From NCBI GenBank assembly GCA_902797785.1, contig CADBUD010000078.1, positions 1 to 12,296 of the forward strand: a stretch of 12,296 bases of DNA, written 5' to 3'. A program made the translations under genes and the position numbers. Below are positions 1 to 7,781 of this stretch, one piece after another; the first letter of the stretch is position 1; every line of letters starts with the position of its first letter. This stretch comes from an uncultured Lachnospiraceae bacterium. Lineage in GTDB: Bacteria > Bacillota > Clostridia > Lachnospirales > Lachnospiraceae. Below the pieces are notes generated by a model that ran no database searches, was not told the origin of the DNA, and was given only the letters and a program-made list of their open reading frames with translations.

Positions 1-137
1 GTTACTATTCACAGTCAATTTGATAAATGAAAGAGATTCGTCGTGCTTGCACGTAAGAAGCTGTTTTATTTATCAAATTTTCCTGCTGCGAAGCAGCGGG
101 AAATCCGAATGCCGGGAGGAGGACTGTGAATAGTAAC
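1..137. repeat. 137-base element with 16-bp perfect terminal inverted repeats (MITE-like)
   Basis: The ends are GTTACTATTCACAGTC (1-16) and its exact reverse complement (122-137). Just inside, AATTTGATAAAT (17-28) pairs perfectly with 68-79. Within that loop CGTGC/GCACG (42-46 and 49-53) can pair. A second hairpin follows at 82-100: an 8-bp stem, including one G-T pair, around a GAA loop. No convincing gene lies inside. Perfect terminal repeats plus nested stems fit a miniature inverted-repeat element or a palindromic intergenic repeat. Three further copies of the end sequence occur in the window without a partner. Target-site duplication cannot be judged because the element begins at the first base of the window. 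Confidence 0.7.
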
Positions 138-156
138 AGAAGATTCCTGCATAGTG

Positions 157-184
157 ATAGGAAACGAATGGATCCGTTTCCTAT
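157..184. other. Stem-loop of unknown role
   Basis: ATAGGAAACG (157-166) and CGTTTCCTAT (175-184) form a perfect 10-bp stem with an 8-base loop. No T-run follows on either strand, so it is not a standard terminator. It lies between the terminator of the minus-strand cluster and the 137-base repeat element. It could be a transcript-end stabiliser or part of a larger palindromic repeat. Only the pairing itself is seen. Confidence 0.5.
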
Positions 185-203
185 TGTACCAAATGCGAGA
201 CGC

Positions 204-233
204 AAAAAAGACCCGCTTTTTACAGCGGGTCTT
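204..233 (-). terminator. Rho-independent terminator after the CbiE/CbiT-like gene
   Basis: AAGACCCGCT (208-217) and AGCGGGTCTT (224-233) form a perfect 10-bp GC-rich stem with a 6-base loop. On the minus strand it is followed by a run of T (plus-strand A at 204-209). It lies 54 bases after the stop codon of the gene ending at 288. There is no T-run on the plus-strand side, so it acts for minus-strand transcripts only. Confidence 0.93.
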
Positions 234-287
234 GCTTCAAAACTATCGTTGCTATGCAGAATGTGTAGGCTATTGATGCACAGTTCC

Positions 288-1196
288 CTACTCTCCCGCC
301 TTGCAGCTGATCAGCCATGGAGCCGGCTGGGTCTGATAGGTATGCTTGCTGGTCAGCTTGGAGACACTGACCTGAATGATCTCCGGATCACGGATGCCAA
401 GCTCCTTGCATAATGCCGGCATCGAGGCTGCTACAACAAAATCCAGGGTATAGATGACAAATTCCATTTCCGGATTGAGCTTTAACAGGCATTTCATCTC
501 CTGCTCCATGCTCGCAGAAGCGACCAGCATGGTCACATCCGGGATTGGCAGGCCCTTCATCGTTTCCTCATCCACATGATCGATGATATCGACATTGTTC
601 AGACCGAACCTTGTCACATTGTCCTCGAGCGTATTTCTGTCATTCGCATTATATTCTACAGCAATGACCGTCCCTTCGCCATCCAGGATCGCCGCCTCGA
701 CAGCTATGGATTCCCCTGAGATGACACAGATATTTTTTCCTTCATTGATCTGCATTTTTGATAAAATGATCGCCCGGATTTCAGAACCTACATAGCGGAC
801 GGAACCGCTTGCGAACACCCGGTTATCCATACCGAATTTTAGGGTGCTCCTTGCCTCCGGATTTAGGATGAGCATCCCGGCGGAAGCATTGATTCCACGA
901 TCGATCATATCGGAGACCTGACTTTTTTTGATCGGGCCGGATGGTTCGCTTCCTTCATTGTAGATTACGGTACAGTCTCCTAAGCCGGCATTGAACATCC
1001 TGTAGAAAATATCCTTATGTCCGGCTTCGGTAAATACTAAGACACTGCGGTGCGCTTCTACCGTCGGAATCAGATTTTTATTTTTCCTGGTAATATCTAA
1101 AATCTTGACATGCTCCAAATCGACCTCCGTGTTGTCAGAAAAATACTCCAGCCATGAAAGTACATGGGAATTATTAAACATATTTTGATTGCTCAT
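288..1196 (-). CDS. Divergent CbiE/CbiT-like protein (precorrin methyltransferase relative, probably not a standard enzyme)
   Basis: The protein has 302 residues. Residues about 125-300 follow the plan of CbiT, the cobalt-precorrin-6B C15-methyltransferase: SEIRAIILSKMQI near 138, then VEAA, VIAVEYN (about 177-183), FGLNNVDII (197-205), LPIPD (216-220) and a QVSVSK strand near 275. Residues about 43-112 resemble the C-terminal half of CbiE (VLVFTEAGHKDIF, GLGDCTVIYNEGSEP). The N-terminal CbiE half, with its SAM-binding GxGPG region, is absent. The CbiT glycine motif (usually GAGSG) reads VISGE at 158-162. Normal methyl transfer is therefore doubtful, yet the frame is intact and has its own promoter and terminator. 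I chose ATG 1196 because AAAGGAGG lies 11 bases upstream; an in-frame ATG at 1226 would add 10 residues but lacks a good ribosome binding site. No other cobalamin gene is visible. The true role is unknown. Confidence 0.8.
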   Translation of the reverse strand: MSNQNMFNNSHVLSWLEYFSDNTEVDLEHVKILDITRKNKNLIPTVEAHRSVLVFTEAGHKDIFYRMFNAGLGDCTVIYNEGSEPSGPIKKSQVSDMIDRGINASAGMLILNPEARSTLKFGMDNRVFASGSVRYVGSEIRAIILSKMQINEGKNICVISGESIAVEAAILDGEGTVIAVEYNANDRNTLEDNVTRFGLNNVDIIDHVDEETMKGLPIPDVTMLVASASMEQEMKCLLKLNPEMEFVIYTLDFVVAASMPALCKELGIRDPEIIQVSVSKLTSKHTYQTQPAPWLISCKAGE

Positions 1197-1245
1197 TGTG
1201 GTAAGAGCCTCCTTTCCCGTTGTCATTTTCTTGAATATAAAAAAA

Positions 1246-1272
1246 TACTATTCACAGCCGCTATCCCACAAG
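1246..1272 (-). repeat. Dispersed repeat copy, GGCTGTGAATAGTA type
   Basis: Read on the minus strand, this stretch ends in GGATAGCGGCTGTGAATAGTA. It matches 12185-12211 at 26 of 27 positions and shares its CTGTGAATAGTA core with the 137-base element ends and with 7782-7797. It lies in the 5' leader of the CbiE/CbiT-like gene, about 50 bases before the chosen start. The match to 12185-12211 stops at 1272, so only this edge of a possible longer element is shared. Confidence 0.8.
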
Positions 1273-1351
1273 GTATTTTCAAGCGTATTTTGCTCCCAGA
1301 AGGCGCACAGAATGTGAAAATCCGGGGAAGTGGGCGCGAATTTCCCTTTAT

Positions 1352-1380
1352 ATTCTACCTTGGCGATTTTAATCTGTCAA
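1352..1380 (-). promoter_or_regulatory. Sigma-A promoter of the CbiE/CbiT-like gene
   Basis: On the minus strand a perfect -35 box TTGACA (1375-1380) is separated by exactly 17 bases from TAGAAT (1352-1357), five of six matches to TATAAT. It begins 20 bases after the gltD stop codon. The predicted start near 1345 gives a leader of about 150 bases before the ATG at 1196. The downstream gene can therefore be expressed independently of gltBD, although no terminator separates them and read-through is possible. Confidence 0.75.
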
Positions 1381-1389
1381 GACCGGTCT
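1380..1389. promoter_or_regulatory. 10-bp perfect palindrome next to the -35 box (possible operator)
   Basis: AGACCGGTCT at 1380-1389 is its own reverse complement and touches the -35 box of the promoter at 1352-1380, centred near -40 from the predicted start. This is a usual place for a regulator site. A 10-bp palindrome can also occur by chance, and no matching second copy was noticed in the window. Confidence 0.3.
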
Positions 1390-1399
1390 CGAAATCGTA

Positions 1400-2890
1400 T
1401 CACATCCCGATATTGCTATACCCCATCAGCCACTCATCGACCTCCCTTGCTGCGCGTCTTCCCTCACATATCGCCCAGACTACCAGGGACTGTCCCCGAT
1501 GCATATCTCCTGCCGTAAATACCTTTTCCACATTCGTGCGGTATCTTTCCGGCTCGGTATCCACATTCGTCCGTTCGTTCAGCTTTACGCCGAAGGAATC
1601 CGCTACAAATTTTTCGCTCCCTAAAAATCCGGCAGCAATCAGCACCATGTCGGCTTCCAGCGTCTGCTCAGAGCCCTTCACCTCGACCATGCTCCGTCTT
1701 TTGGTCTTTTCATCTACCTTCTGCTCCAGCTTTACGGTAATGACCTTTTTTAACTTTCCTTCTTTATCTTTTACGAATTCCTTCACTGTTGTCTGATATC
1801 TTCGCGGGTCTGCCCCAAAAACAGCAATTGCCTCTTCCTGTCCATAGTCTGTTTTTAAGACCCTTGGCCATTCCGGCCATGGATTGCTCTCTGCCCTCTG
1901 TTTTGGAAGCTGCGGCATCATTTCCAGCTGGATGACCGATTTTGCTCCCTGACGGATACAGGTTCCGACACAGTCGTTTCCCGTATCTCCTCCGCCAATG
2001 ATCACGACATTTTTCCCCTTAGCGGAAATCTTTGGCTTTCCCTTTCCTTCTGCGTCCAGGAGATGCTTCGTCATCGCTTTTAAGAAATCCACGGCAAAAT
2101 AGATGCCCTGTGCCTCCCGTCCCGGCACTTTGATATCTCTCGGATTGGCGGAGCCGCAGGCTAAGATCACACTGTCATACTGCTTTATCAGTTCTTTTCC
2201 CTTCAGCTGTTTCCCAATCTCTGTCTGGAAGATGAACTCGACCCCTTCTTCCTTCATGATATCGATTTTCCGTTTGATGATCGATTTATCCAGCTTCATA
2301 TTCGGGATTCCATACATCAGCAGTCCGCCGGGACGATCCTCCCGTTCATAAACGGTTACTGAGTGCCCCCGTTTATTCAGCTGGTCTGCCGCTGCCAATC
2401 CGGAGGGACCAGATCCCACAATAGCGATTTTTTTCCCGGTCCGTGTCTTTGGCGGCTTTGCTGCCGCATATCCATGCTCATATGCATATTCGATAATCCC
2501 TCGTTCATTTTCCTGCACACTGACCGGATCATCATGTAAACCACAGGTACATGCCTTCTCACAAAGCGCCGGACATACTCTGGAAGTAAACTCCGGGAAA
2601 TTGTTCGTCTTCTTTAATCGTTTATATGCGTATTCCAAATTTCCCCGGTAGATCAGGTCATTCCACTCCGGCACCAGATTATGAAGAGGGCAGCCGGTCG
2701 TCATCCCCATGATCGTCATTCCTGACTGGCAGAAGGGAACCCCGCAGTCCATGCACCTCGCCCCCTGGAGTTTTTGCTGCTCCAGGGGAAGAGGGCGATG
2801 AAATTCCTTAAAATTCTTAATCCGCTCCAACGGCGGGATGGTCTCACTGACCTTTCTCTGATATTCCATAAAACCTGTTGACTTTCCCAC
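1400..2890 (-). CDS. gltD: Glutamate synthase [NADPH] small (beta) subunit
   Basis: This 496-residue protein takes electrons from NADPH through FAD and passes them via iron-sulfur clusters to the large subunit GltB, in the cytoplasm. The N-terminal cluster domain has Cys46, Cys49, Cys54 and Cys67 and a second set at Cys106, Cys110, Cys114 and Cys116, as expected for the two [4Fe-4S] centres of the family. The FAD-binding fold starts at VGSGPSG (158-164). The NADPH-binding fold has IIGGGDTGND near 297-306. The C-terminal FAD contact TAGDMHRGQS lies near 459-468. Length is normal for GltD. The start is GTG at 2890, supported by GGAGG 8 bases upstream. It begins 27 bases after gltB, so the two form an operon. 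Several NADPH oxidoreductases share this fold, but adjacency to gltB makes the call firm. Confidence 0.97.
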   Translation of the reverse strand: MGKSTGFMEYQRKVSETIPPLERIKNFKEFHRPLPLEQQKLQGARCMDCGVPFCQSGMTIMGMTTGCPLHNLVPEWNDLIYRGNLEYAYKRLKKTNNFPEFTSRVCPALCEKACTCGLHDDPVSVQENERGIIEYAYEHGYAAAKPPKTRTGKKIAIVGSGPSGLAAADQLNKRGHSVTVYEREDRPGGLLMYGIPNMKLDKSIIKRKIDIMKEEGVEFIFQTEIGKQLKGKELIKQYDSVILACGSANPRDIKVPGREAQGIYFAVDFLKAMTKHLLDAEGKGKPKISAKGKNVVIIGGGDTGNDCVGTCIRQGAKSVIQLEMMPQLPKQRAESNPWPEWPRVLKTDYGQEEAIAVFGADPRRYQTTVKEFVKDKEGKLKKVITVKLEQKVDEKTKRRSMVEVKGSEQTLEADMVLIAAGFLGSEKFVADSFGVKLNERTNVDTEPERYRTNVEKVFTAGDMHRGQSLVVWAICEGRRAAREVDEWLMGYSNIGM

Positions 2891-2917
2891 TCTTAAAACC
2901 TCCTATTCCGTAACGAT

Positions 2918-5900
2918 TTACAGGTTCCTTGCATTGGTGTAGAATGCCTCGATCTGTGCCTGATCGTTGCTCAGTCCCTTTTCCTCCATCTGTCCGATGG
3001 TTTTTAACACCCGTTGGTAATCAAACGGCATGATTTTTTTGAATTTTGGCAAATAAGTTTCGAAATGTCTTAAGATTTCCTTGCCCTTTTCAGAATTTGT
3101 CAGCGCTACATGCTCTTCAATCATCTCTTTTAATTCCAGGACATCATATTTGTTGGAAACCTCTTCCAGATTTACCATTTCCTTATTTACCTTCGTATAA
3201 ATGTTATTCTGCTCGTCGAGCACATAGGCGATTCCGCCGCTCATTCCTGCTGCAAAATTCTTTCCGATCGTGCCAAGGATCACGACCCGTCCCCCTGTCA
3301 TATATTCACAGCCATGGTCTCCGACACCTTCCACGACAGCCCTTGCTCCGGAATTCCGCACACAGAAACGCTCTCCCGCGACACCATTAATAAAAGCTTC
3401 TCCGCTCGTTGCTCCATAAAGCGCTACATTTCCAATGATGATATTCTCTTCTGCAGGATAGCGGATTCCTTTTGGTGGATAAACAATCAGCTTTCCTCCC
3501 GATAATCCTTTTCCAAAATAATCATTGCTGTCACCGATCAGTTCCAGCGTCAATCCCTTCGGAATAAACGCTCCAAAGCTCTGACCGCCGGCACCATGAC
3601 AGAGAATCGTATAGGTATCCTCTGCTAAAGTATCCTTAAAGCGTTTGGTGATTTCTGAGCCCAGAATGGTTCCAAAGGCACGGTCGGTATTTCCAACGTC
3701 CACCTCCAGACTTCGTTTCTGTCCCTGTTTAAGCGCGGAGTCCAGGGCTTTTAAAAGAATTTTTTCATCCAGGGTCTTTTCTAATTCAAAGTCATAGACC
3801 TTTTTCGGTTCAAAAATTCTCTGATCCTTTTGTCCGGCATAAGGATTTTCCAGAATACGGGATAGATCGATTCCGTCAAACCGCTTTTCCTTTCCTTCTT
3901 TTCTCTTTAACAAATCGGATCGTCCGACCAGTTCATCCACAGAACGAACGCCAAGCTTTGCCATATATTCTCTCAATTCCTTGGCGATGAATCTCATAAA
4001 GTTGACAACATATTCCGGTTTTCCGCGGAAGCGTTTGCGAAGCTTTGGATTCTGGGTCGCGATACCGACCGGACAGGTATCCAGATTGCAGACCCGCATC
4101 ATCACACAGCCCATCGTGACCAATGGTGCCGTCGCAAAACCAAATTCCTCTGCTCCCAGAATGGCTGCAATGGCAACGTCTCTTCCACTCATCAGCTTTC
4201 CATCGGTCTCGATCCGGACTTTATTGCGCAGGCCATTTTGAATCAAGGTCTGATGCGTCTCGGCAAGTCCCAGCTCCCACGGAAGTCCTGCATTGTGGAT
4301 CGAGCTTCGCGGCGCGGCTCCGGTTCCTCCATCATATCCGGAAATCAGGATGACCTGGGCTCCGGCTTTTGCTACTCCGGCCGCGACCGTTCCCACGCCG
4401 CTTTCCGAAACTAATTTCACCGAGATCCTGGCATCCTTATTTGCGCTTTTCAGATCATAAATCAGCTGTGCCAGATCTTCGATCGAATAGATATCATGAT
4501 GCGGAGGAGGCGAGATCAAAGAAACTCCTGTCGTGGAATGTCTGGTCTTGGCAATCCATGGATAGACCTTTCCGCCCGGAAGATGTCCGCCCTCCCCCGG
4601 CTTTGCTCCCTGTGCCATTTTGATCTGAATCTCCTTGGCACTGACCAGATAGCGGCTCGTCACGCCAAATCGTCCGCTCGCCACCTGTTTGATGGCAGAG
4701 CAACGGTCTTGCCCATCTGGTCCGATCTCCAATCGTTCCAGACTTTCTCCTCCCTCTCCGGAATTTGATTTGGCATGAAGCTGGTTCATTGCAATCGCCA
4801 GTGTCTCATGCGCCTCCTGAGAAATGGAGCCGTAGGACATCGCTCCGGTCTTGAACCTGGTCACGATGCTGTCAACACTCTCGACCTCTTCCAATGGAAT
4901 CGGCTGCTTTGGATAATGAAAATCCAATAGTCCCCGAAGATTCATCGTCCGGCTCTCCTCATTGACGGCGCTCGTATATTCCTTGAACAAGGCGTAGTCC
5001 CCGCGCTTTGTCGCCTCCTGCAGCAAATGAATCGTTACCGGATTGTATAAATGCTCCTCTCCGGCTCCCCTCATTTTATGTCCCCCGATGCTATTAAGCG
5101 TCAGATCTGACTCGAGATCTAGTGGGTCAAAGGCGCCAGAATGAAGTTCTTCCACATCTTCCTCAATATCCTTGATCGAAATCCCGCCGATCCGGCTGAC
5201 CGTATTCGTAAAGTATTTATCGATCACATCTTTTCCAATTCCGATAGCCTCAAAAATCTGGGAGCCCTGATAGGACTGAATCGTAGAGATTCCCATTTTG
5301 GATGCGATCTTGACAATTCCATGCAGGACCGCATGGTTATAATCATCCACCGCAGCATAGTAATCCTTATCCAGGACATGATCCTCGACCAGTTCCTTAA
5401 TGGATTCCTGTGCCAGATATGGGTTGATCGCACAGGCGCCATACCCCAGAAGCGTTGCAAAGTGATGAACCTCTCGCGGCTCTCCGCTCTCCAAGATCAT
5501 AGCGACCGAAGTCCGTTTTTTGGTATTGACCAGATGCTGCTGCAGAGCTGAAACCGCAAGCAGTGACGGAATCGCCACATGGTTCTCATCCACGCCCCGG
5601 TCTGACAAGATCAAAATATTCGCTCCATCCCGATAGGCTCTGTCTGCCTCGACAAAAAGACGGTCAATTGCCTTTTCCAGCGACGTGCTTTTATAATAGG
5701 TAATTGGAATCTCTGCCACGCGGAAGCCCTCGACCTTCATCGCTTTGATTTTTAAAAGATCGGTATTGGTCAAAATCGGATTTTTCACCTTCAATACCTG
5801 GCAATTGATTGGTTTTTCCTCCAGCAGATTTCCGTCTTTTCCAATATAACTTGATGTCGATGTCACGATTTCCTCCCGAATCGCATCGATCGGCGGATTC

Positions 5901-7471
5901 GTGACCTGTGCGAACAGCTGCTTGAAATAATGAAACAACGGCTGATGCTTTTTAGAAAGCACGGCCAGCGGGGTATCAATTCCCATCGCAGCCGTCGCCT
6001 CCGCTCCATTCTGGGCCATTGGCAGAATGGAGGTCATCAGTTCTTCATAGGTATAACCGAAGGCCTTCTGCATTTTTGCCCGCATTTCCCGGGAAAGCTC
6101 CGGTACGCGCTGATTCGGAATCCGAAGCTGGTGAAGATGGACTAAATAACGGTCGATCCATTCCCCATAAGGCTGTTTCCCCGCATAATATTCCTTTAGC
6201 TCATCGTCATTGATCACCTGTCCCTTTTTCGTGTCTACCAACAGCATTTTTCCCGGACGAAGCCGCTCTTTTTTTATGATCTTTTCCGGCGGAATCGGCA
6301 GCACGCCTACCTCGGAGGATAAAATCAGCTGATCGTCTTCTGTGATATAATAACGGGAAGGACGTAATCCGTTCCGGTCCAGAACAGCTCCCATGATATC
6401 CCCATCACTGAACAGAATCGACGCCGGACCATCCCACGGCTCCATCATGGTCGCGTAATACTGATAAAAATCTCTGCGCCGCTGTGTCATGGTGTGGTTG
6501 TTCTCCCATGGCTCCGGAATGGTCACCATCACCGCCAACGGCAGATCCATCCCACTCATCACCATAAATTCCAGGGCATTGTCCAGCATCGCCGAATCTG
6601 AACCGGAAGCATTGATTGCCGGAAGAACCTTATGAAGCTCCCCCTTTAAGGCGCCGCATTCCATCGTCTCCTCTCTTGCGAGCATATTGTCTGCATTCCC
6701 CCGGATCGTATTGATTTCTCCGTTATGTACGATAAATCGATTCGGATGCGCCCGTTCCCAGCTGGGATTCGTATTGGTACTGAACCGAGAATGTACTGTA
6801 GCAATTGCTGATTCATAATCCGGATCCTGCAGATCCTTGAAGAACTGACGGAGCTGTTTTACCAGGAACATGCCTTTATACACGATGGTCCGACTGCTCA
6901 AGGAGCAGACATAGGTATCCTCCGCGCTCTGTTCAAATACCCGGCGAACAATATAGAGCTTCCGGTCAAACGCAATTCCCTGCTCGACCTCCTGCGGCTT
7001 TTTCACAAATCCCTGCAGGATATACGGCATCTTATCCCGTGCTTTTTTTCCGAGATGCTCCGGTGCGACAGGCACCTCTCTCCATCCTAAAAACTCCATT
7101 CCTTCTTTTTGTACAATGATCTCAAACATCTTTTTGGCACGGCTGCGCTTTCTCTCATCCTGTGGGAAAAAGAACTGCCCAATGCCGTATTCCCGCTCTT
7201 TGGGCAAAAAAATACCGAAGGCTTTCACTGATTTCTGGAAGAATTTATGGGAAATCTGTAAGAGAATCCCTACTCCATCACCAGTTTTGCCTTCGGCGTC
7301 TTTGCCGGCACGGTGCTCTAAGTTTTCAACTATTTTTAATGCATTTTCTACGGTCTCATGTGTTTTGATTCCTTTGATATTTACCACGGAACCAATCCCG
7401 CAATTATCATGCTCGAACCTCGGATCATACAAGCCCTTGTCCGGAACACGATTCAGACTTTTTGCATTCAT
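2918..7471 (-). CDS. gltB: Glutamate synthase [NADPH] large (alpha) subunit
   Basis: This 1517-residue protein, full length for the family, makes two glutamates from glutamine and 2-oxoglutarate using electrons from GltD. Order of domains: a short propeptide, then Cys24 in DNCGIG, the nucleophile of the class II glutamine amidotransferase domain, presumably exposed by cleavage of residues 1-23; the amidotransferase to about 430, with HSRFSTNTNPSW and HNGEINT; a central domain; the FMN-binding synthase barrel (about 800-1200, with GEGGHLPGGKV); and the C-terminal beta-helix (CHGAGGQSFGAF onward). The [3Fe-4S] ligands Cys1122, Cys1128 and Cys1133 lie in CVMMRVCNLDTC. ATG 7471 is preceded by AAAGGA at a good distance. 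It is the first gene after a strong promoter and co-transcribed with gltD. No frameshift or missing catalytic residue was seen. Confidence 0.98.
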   Translation of the reverse strand: MNAKSLNRVPDKGLYDPRFEHDNCGIGSVVNIKGIKTHETVENALKIVENLEHRAGKDAEGKTGDGVGILLQISHKFFQKSVKAFGIFLPKEREYGIGQFFFPQDERKRSRAKKMFEIIVQKEGMEFLGWREVPVAPEHLGKKARDKMPYILQGFVKKPQEVEQGIAFDRKLYIVRRVFEQSAEDTYVCSLSSRTIVYKGMFLVKQLRQFFKDLQDPDYESAIATVHSRFSTNTNPSWERAHPNRFIVHNGEINTIRGNADNMLAREETMECGALKGELHKVLPAINASGSDSAMLDNALEFMVMSGMDLPLAVMVTIPEPWENNHTMTQRRRDFYQYYATMMEPWDGPASILFSDGDIMGAVLDRNGLRPSRYYITEDDQLILSSEVGVLPIPPEKIIKKERLRPGKMLLVDTKKGQVINDDELKEYYAGKQPYGEWIDRYLVHLHQLRIPNQRVPELSREMRAKMQKAFGYTYEELMTSILPMAQNGAEATAAMGIDTPLAVLSKKHQPLFHYFKQLFAQVTNPPIDAIREEIVTSTSSYIGKDGNLLEEKPINCQVLKVKNPILTNTDLLKIKAMKVEGFRVAEIPITYYKSTSLEKAIDRLFVEADRAYRDGANILILSDRGVDENHVAIPSLLAVSALQQHLVNTKKRTSVAMILESGEPREVHHFATLLGYGACAINPYLAQESIKELVEDHVLDKDYYAAVDDYNHAVLHGIVKIASKMGISTIQSYQGSQIFEAIGIGKDVIDKYFTNTVSRIGGISIKDIEEDVEELHSGAFDPLDLESDLTLNSIGGHKMRGAGEEHLYNPVTIHLLQEATKRGDYALFKEYTSAVNEESRTMNLRGLLDFHYPKQPIPLEEVESVDSIVTRFKTGAMSYGSISQEAHETLAIAMNQLHAKSNSGEGGESLERLEIGPDGQDRCSAIKQVASGRFGVTSRYLVSAKEIQIKMAQGAKPGEGGHLPGGKVYPWIAKTRHSTTGVSLISPPPHHDIYSIEDLAQLIYDLKSANKDARISVKLVSESGVGTVAAGVAKAGAQVILISGYDGGTGAAPRSSIHNAGLPWELGLAETHQTLIQNGLRNKVRIETDGKLMSGRDVAIAAILGAEEFGFATAPLVTMGCVMMRVCNLDTCPVGIATQNPKLRKRFRGKPEYVVNFMRFIAKELREYMAKLGVRSVDELVGRSDLLKRKEGKEKRFDGIDLSRILENPYAGQKDQRIFEPKKVYDFELEKTLDEKILLKALDSALKQGQKRSLEVDVGNTDRAFGTILGSEITKRFKDTLAEDTYTILCHGAGGQSFGAFIPKGLTLELIGDSNDYFGKGLSGGKLIVYPPKGIRYPAEENIIIGNVALYGATSGEAFINGVAGERFCVRNSGARAVVEGVGDHGCEYMTGGRVVILGTIGKNFAAGMSGGIAYVLDEQNNIYTKVNKEMVNLEEVSNKYDVLELKEMIEEHVALTNSEKGKEILRHFETYLPKFKKIMPFDYQRVLKTIGQMEEKGLSNDQAQIEAFYTNARNL

Positions 7472-7545
7472 AGAATCGTCCTTTCTTTATTCAGTTTTGT
7501 CTCTACCTGTATGGCTTCCTTTTCATATATTATCTTTTGTACCCT

Positions 7546-7578
7546 GGGAGCTGCCCCATCATTCCTTGAGCATCTCCC
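7546..7578 (-). promoter_or_regulatory. Stem-loop in the gltB leader
   Basis: In the roughly 150-base untranslated leader of gltB, GGGAG (7574-7578, minus-strand reading) pairs with CTCCC (7546-7550), then one mismatch, then TGC with GCA (7570-7572 and 7552-7554), leaving a 15-base loop. I do not recognise a known riboswitch class. The stem has no T-run, so it is not by itself a terminator. The rest of the leader appears unstructured and contains no convincing leader peptide. Confidence 0.35.
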
Positions 7579-7627
7579 GGAAAGCTTATCTTTCGCGATT
7601 TAGAATGGTCGTTTTTTAACTTCTTTT

Positions 7628-7656
7628 ACTATACAACGTTTTTCTTCTTTTGTAAA
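7628..7656 (-). promoter_or_regulatory. Sigma-A promoter of gltBD
   Basis: On the minus strand TTTACA (7651-7656) and TATAGT (7628-7633) are separated by exactly 17 bases in very AT-rich DNA. Transcription should start near 7621, giving a leader of about 150 bases before the gltB ATG. This is the best promoter match between the sensor kinase gene and gltB. Confidence 0.78.
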
Positions 7657-7672
7657 TAGGAAATATTTGCTG

Positions 7673-7695
7673 AATTGTCAGATAATTTGACAATT
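7673..7695. promoter_or_regulatory. Dyad of LysR type upstream of the gltBD promoter
   Basis: AATTGTCA (7673-7680) and TGACAATT (7688-7695) are perfect inverted repeats with a 7-base spacer. Inside them T7678 and A7690 are 11 bases apart, the T-N11-A pattern used by LysR-family regulators. The centre is about 63 bases upstream of the predicted start, where such activators usually bind. In Bacillus the LysR-type GltC controls gltAB, so a similar regulator is a reasonable guess, but no regulator gene lies in the window. Chance dyads are not rare in AT-rich DNA. Confidence 0.45.
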
Positions 7696-7781
7696 TACCT
7701 TTTCTTTTGTAATTTTGTTATTATTGTACTTATTTGTAGTAAAAATTTCTTCTTATTCTGTATGTTTTATGGAAAACAAAT

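Noticed and set aside
5..205. 66-codon minus-strand open frame ending in the repeat
   Set aside because: It crosses the stem-loop at 157-184 and most of the 137-base repeat, starts at the terminator and has no good ribosome binding site. Its hydrophobic look comes from repeat composition.
1330..1518. Short plus-strand frame through the region next to the repeat at 1246-1272
   Set aside because: It begins with GTG without a ribosome binding site and runs into the antisense of gltD. Spurious small proteins are often predicted in such repeats.
1164..1796. 210-codon plus-strand open frame
   Set aside because: It is antisense to the gltD end and the start of the CbiE/CbiT-like gene, has no ribosome binding site and no recognisable domain.
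7472..7560. Possible leader peptides before gltB (for example a 7-codon ATGAAAAGG frame)
   Set aside because: Start signals are poor, there is no run of regulatory codons, and no terminator/antiterminator pair is visible.
7116..7619. 167-codon plus-strand frame over the gltB 5' end and leader
   Set aside because: Antisense of gltB and its untranslated leader; no start signals and low-complexity hydrophobic composition.
7696..7781. Search for a terminator after the kinase gene
   Set aside because: Only weak AT stems such as GTTTT/AAAAC were found with no GC-rich stem plus T-run, so no terminator is annotated.
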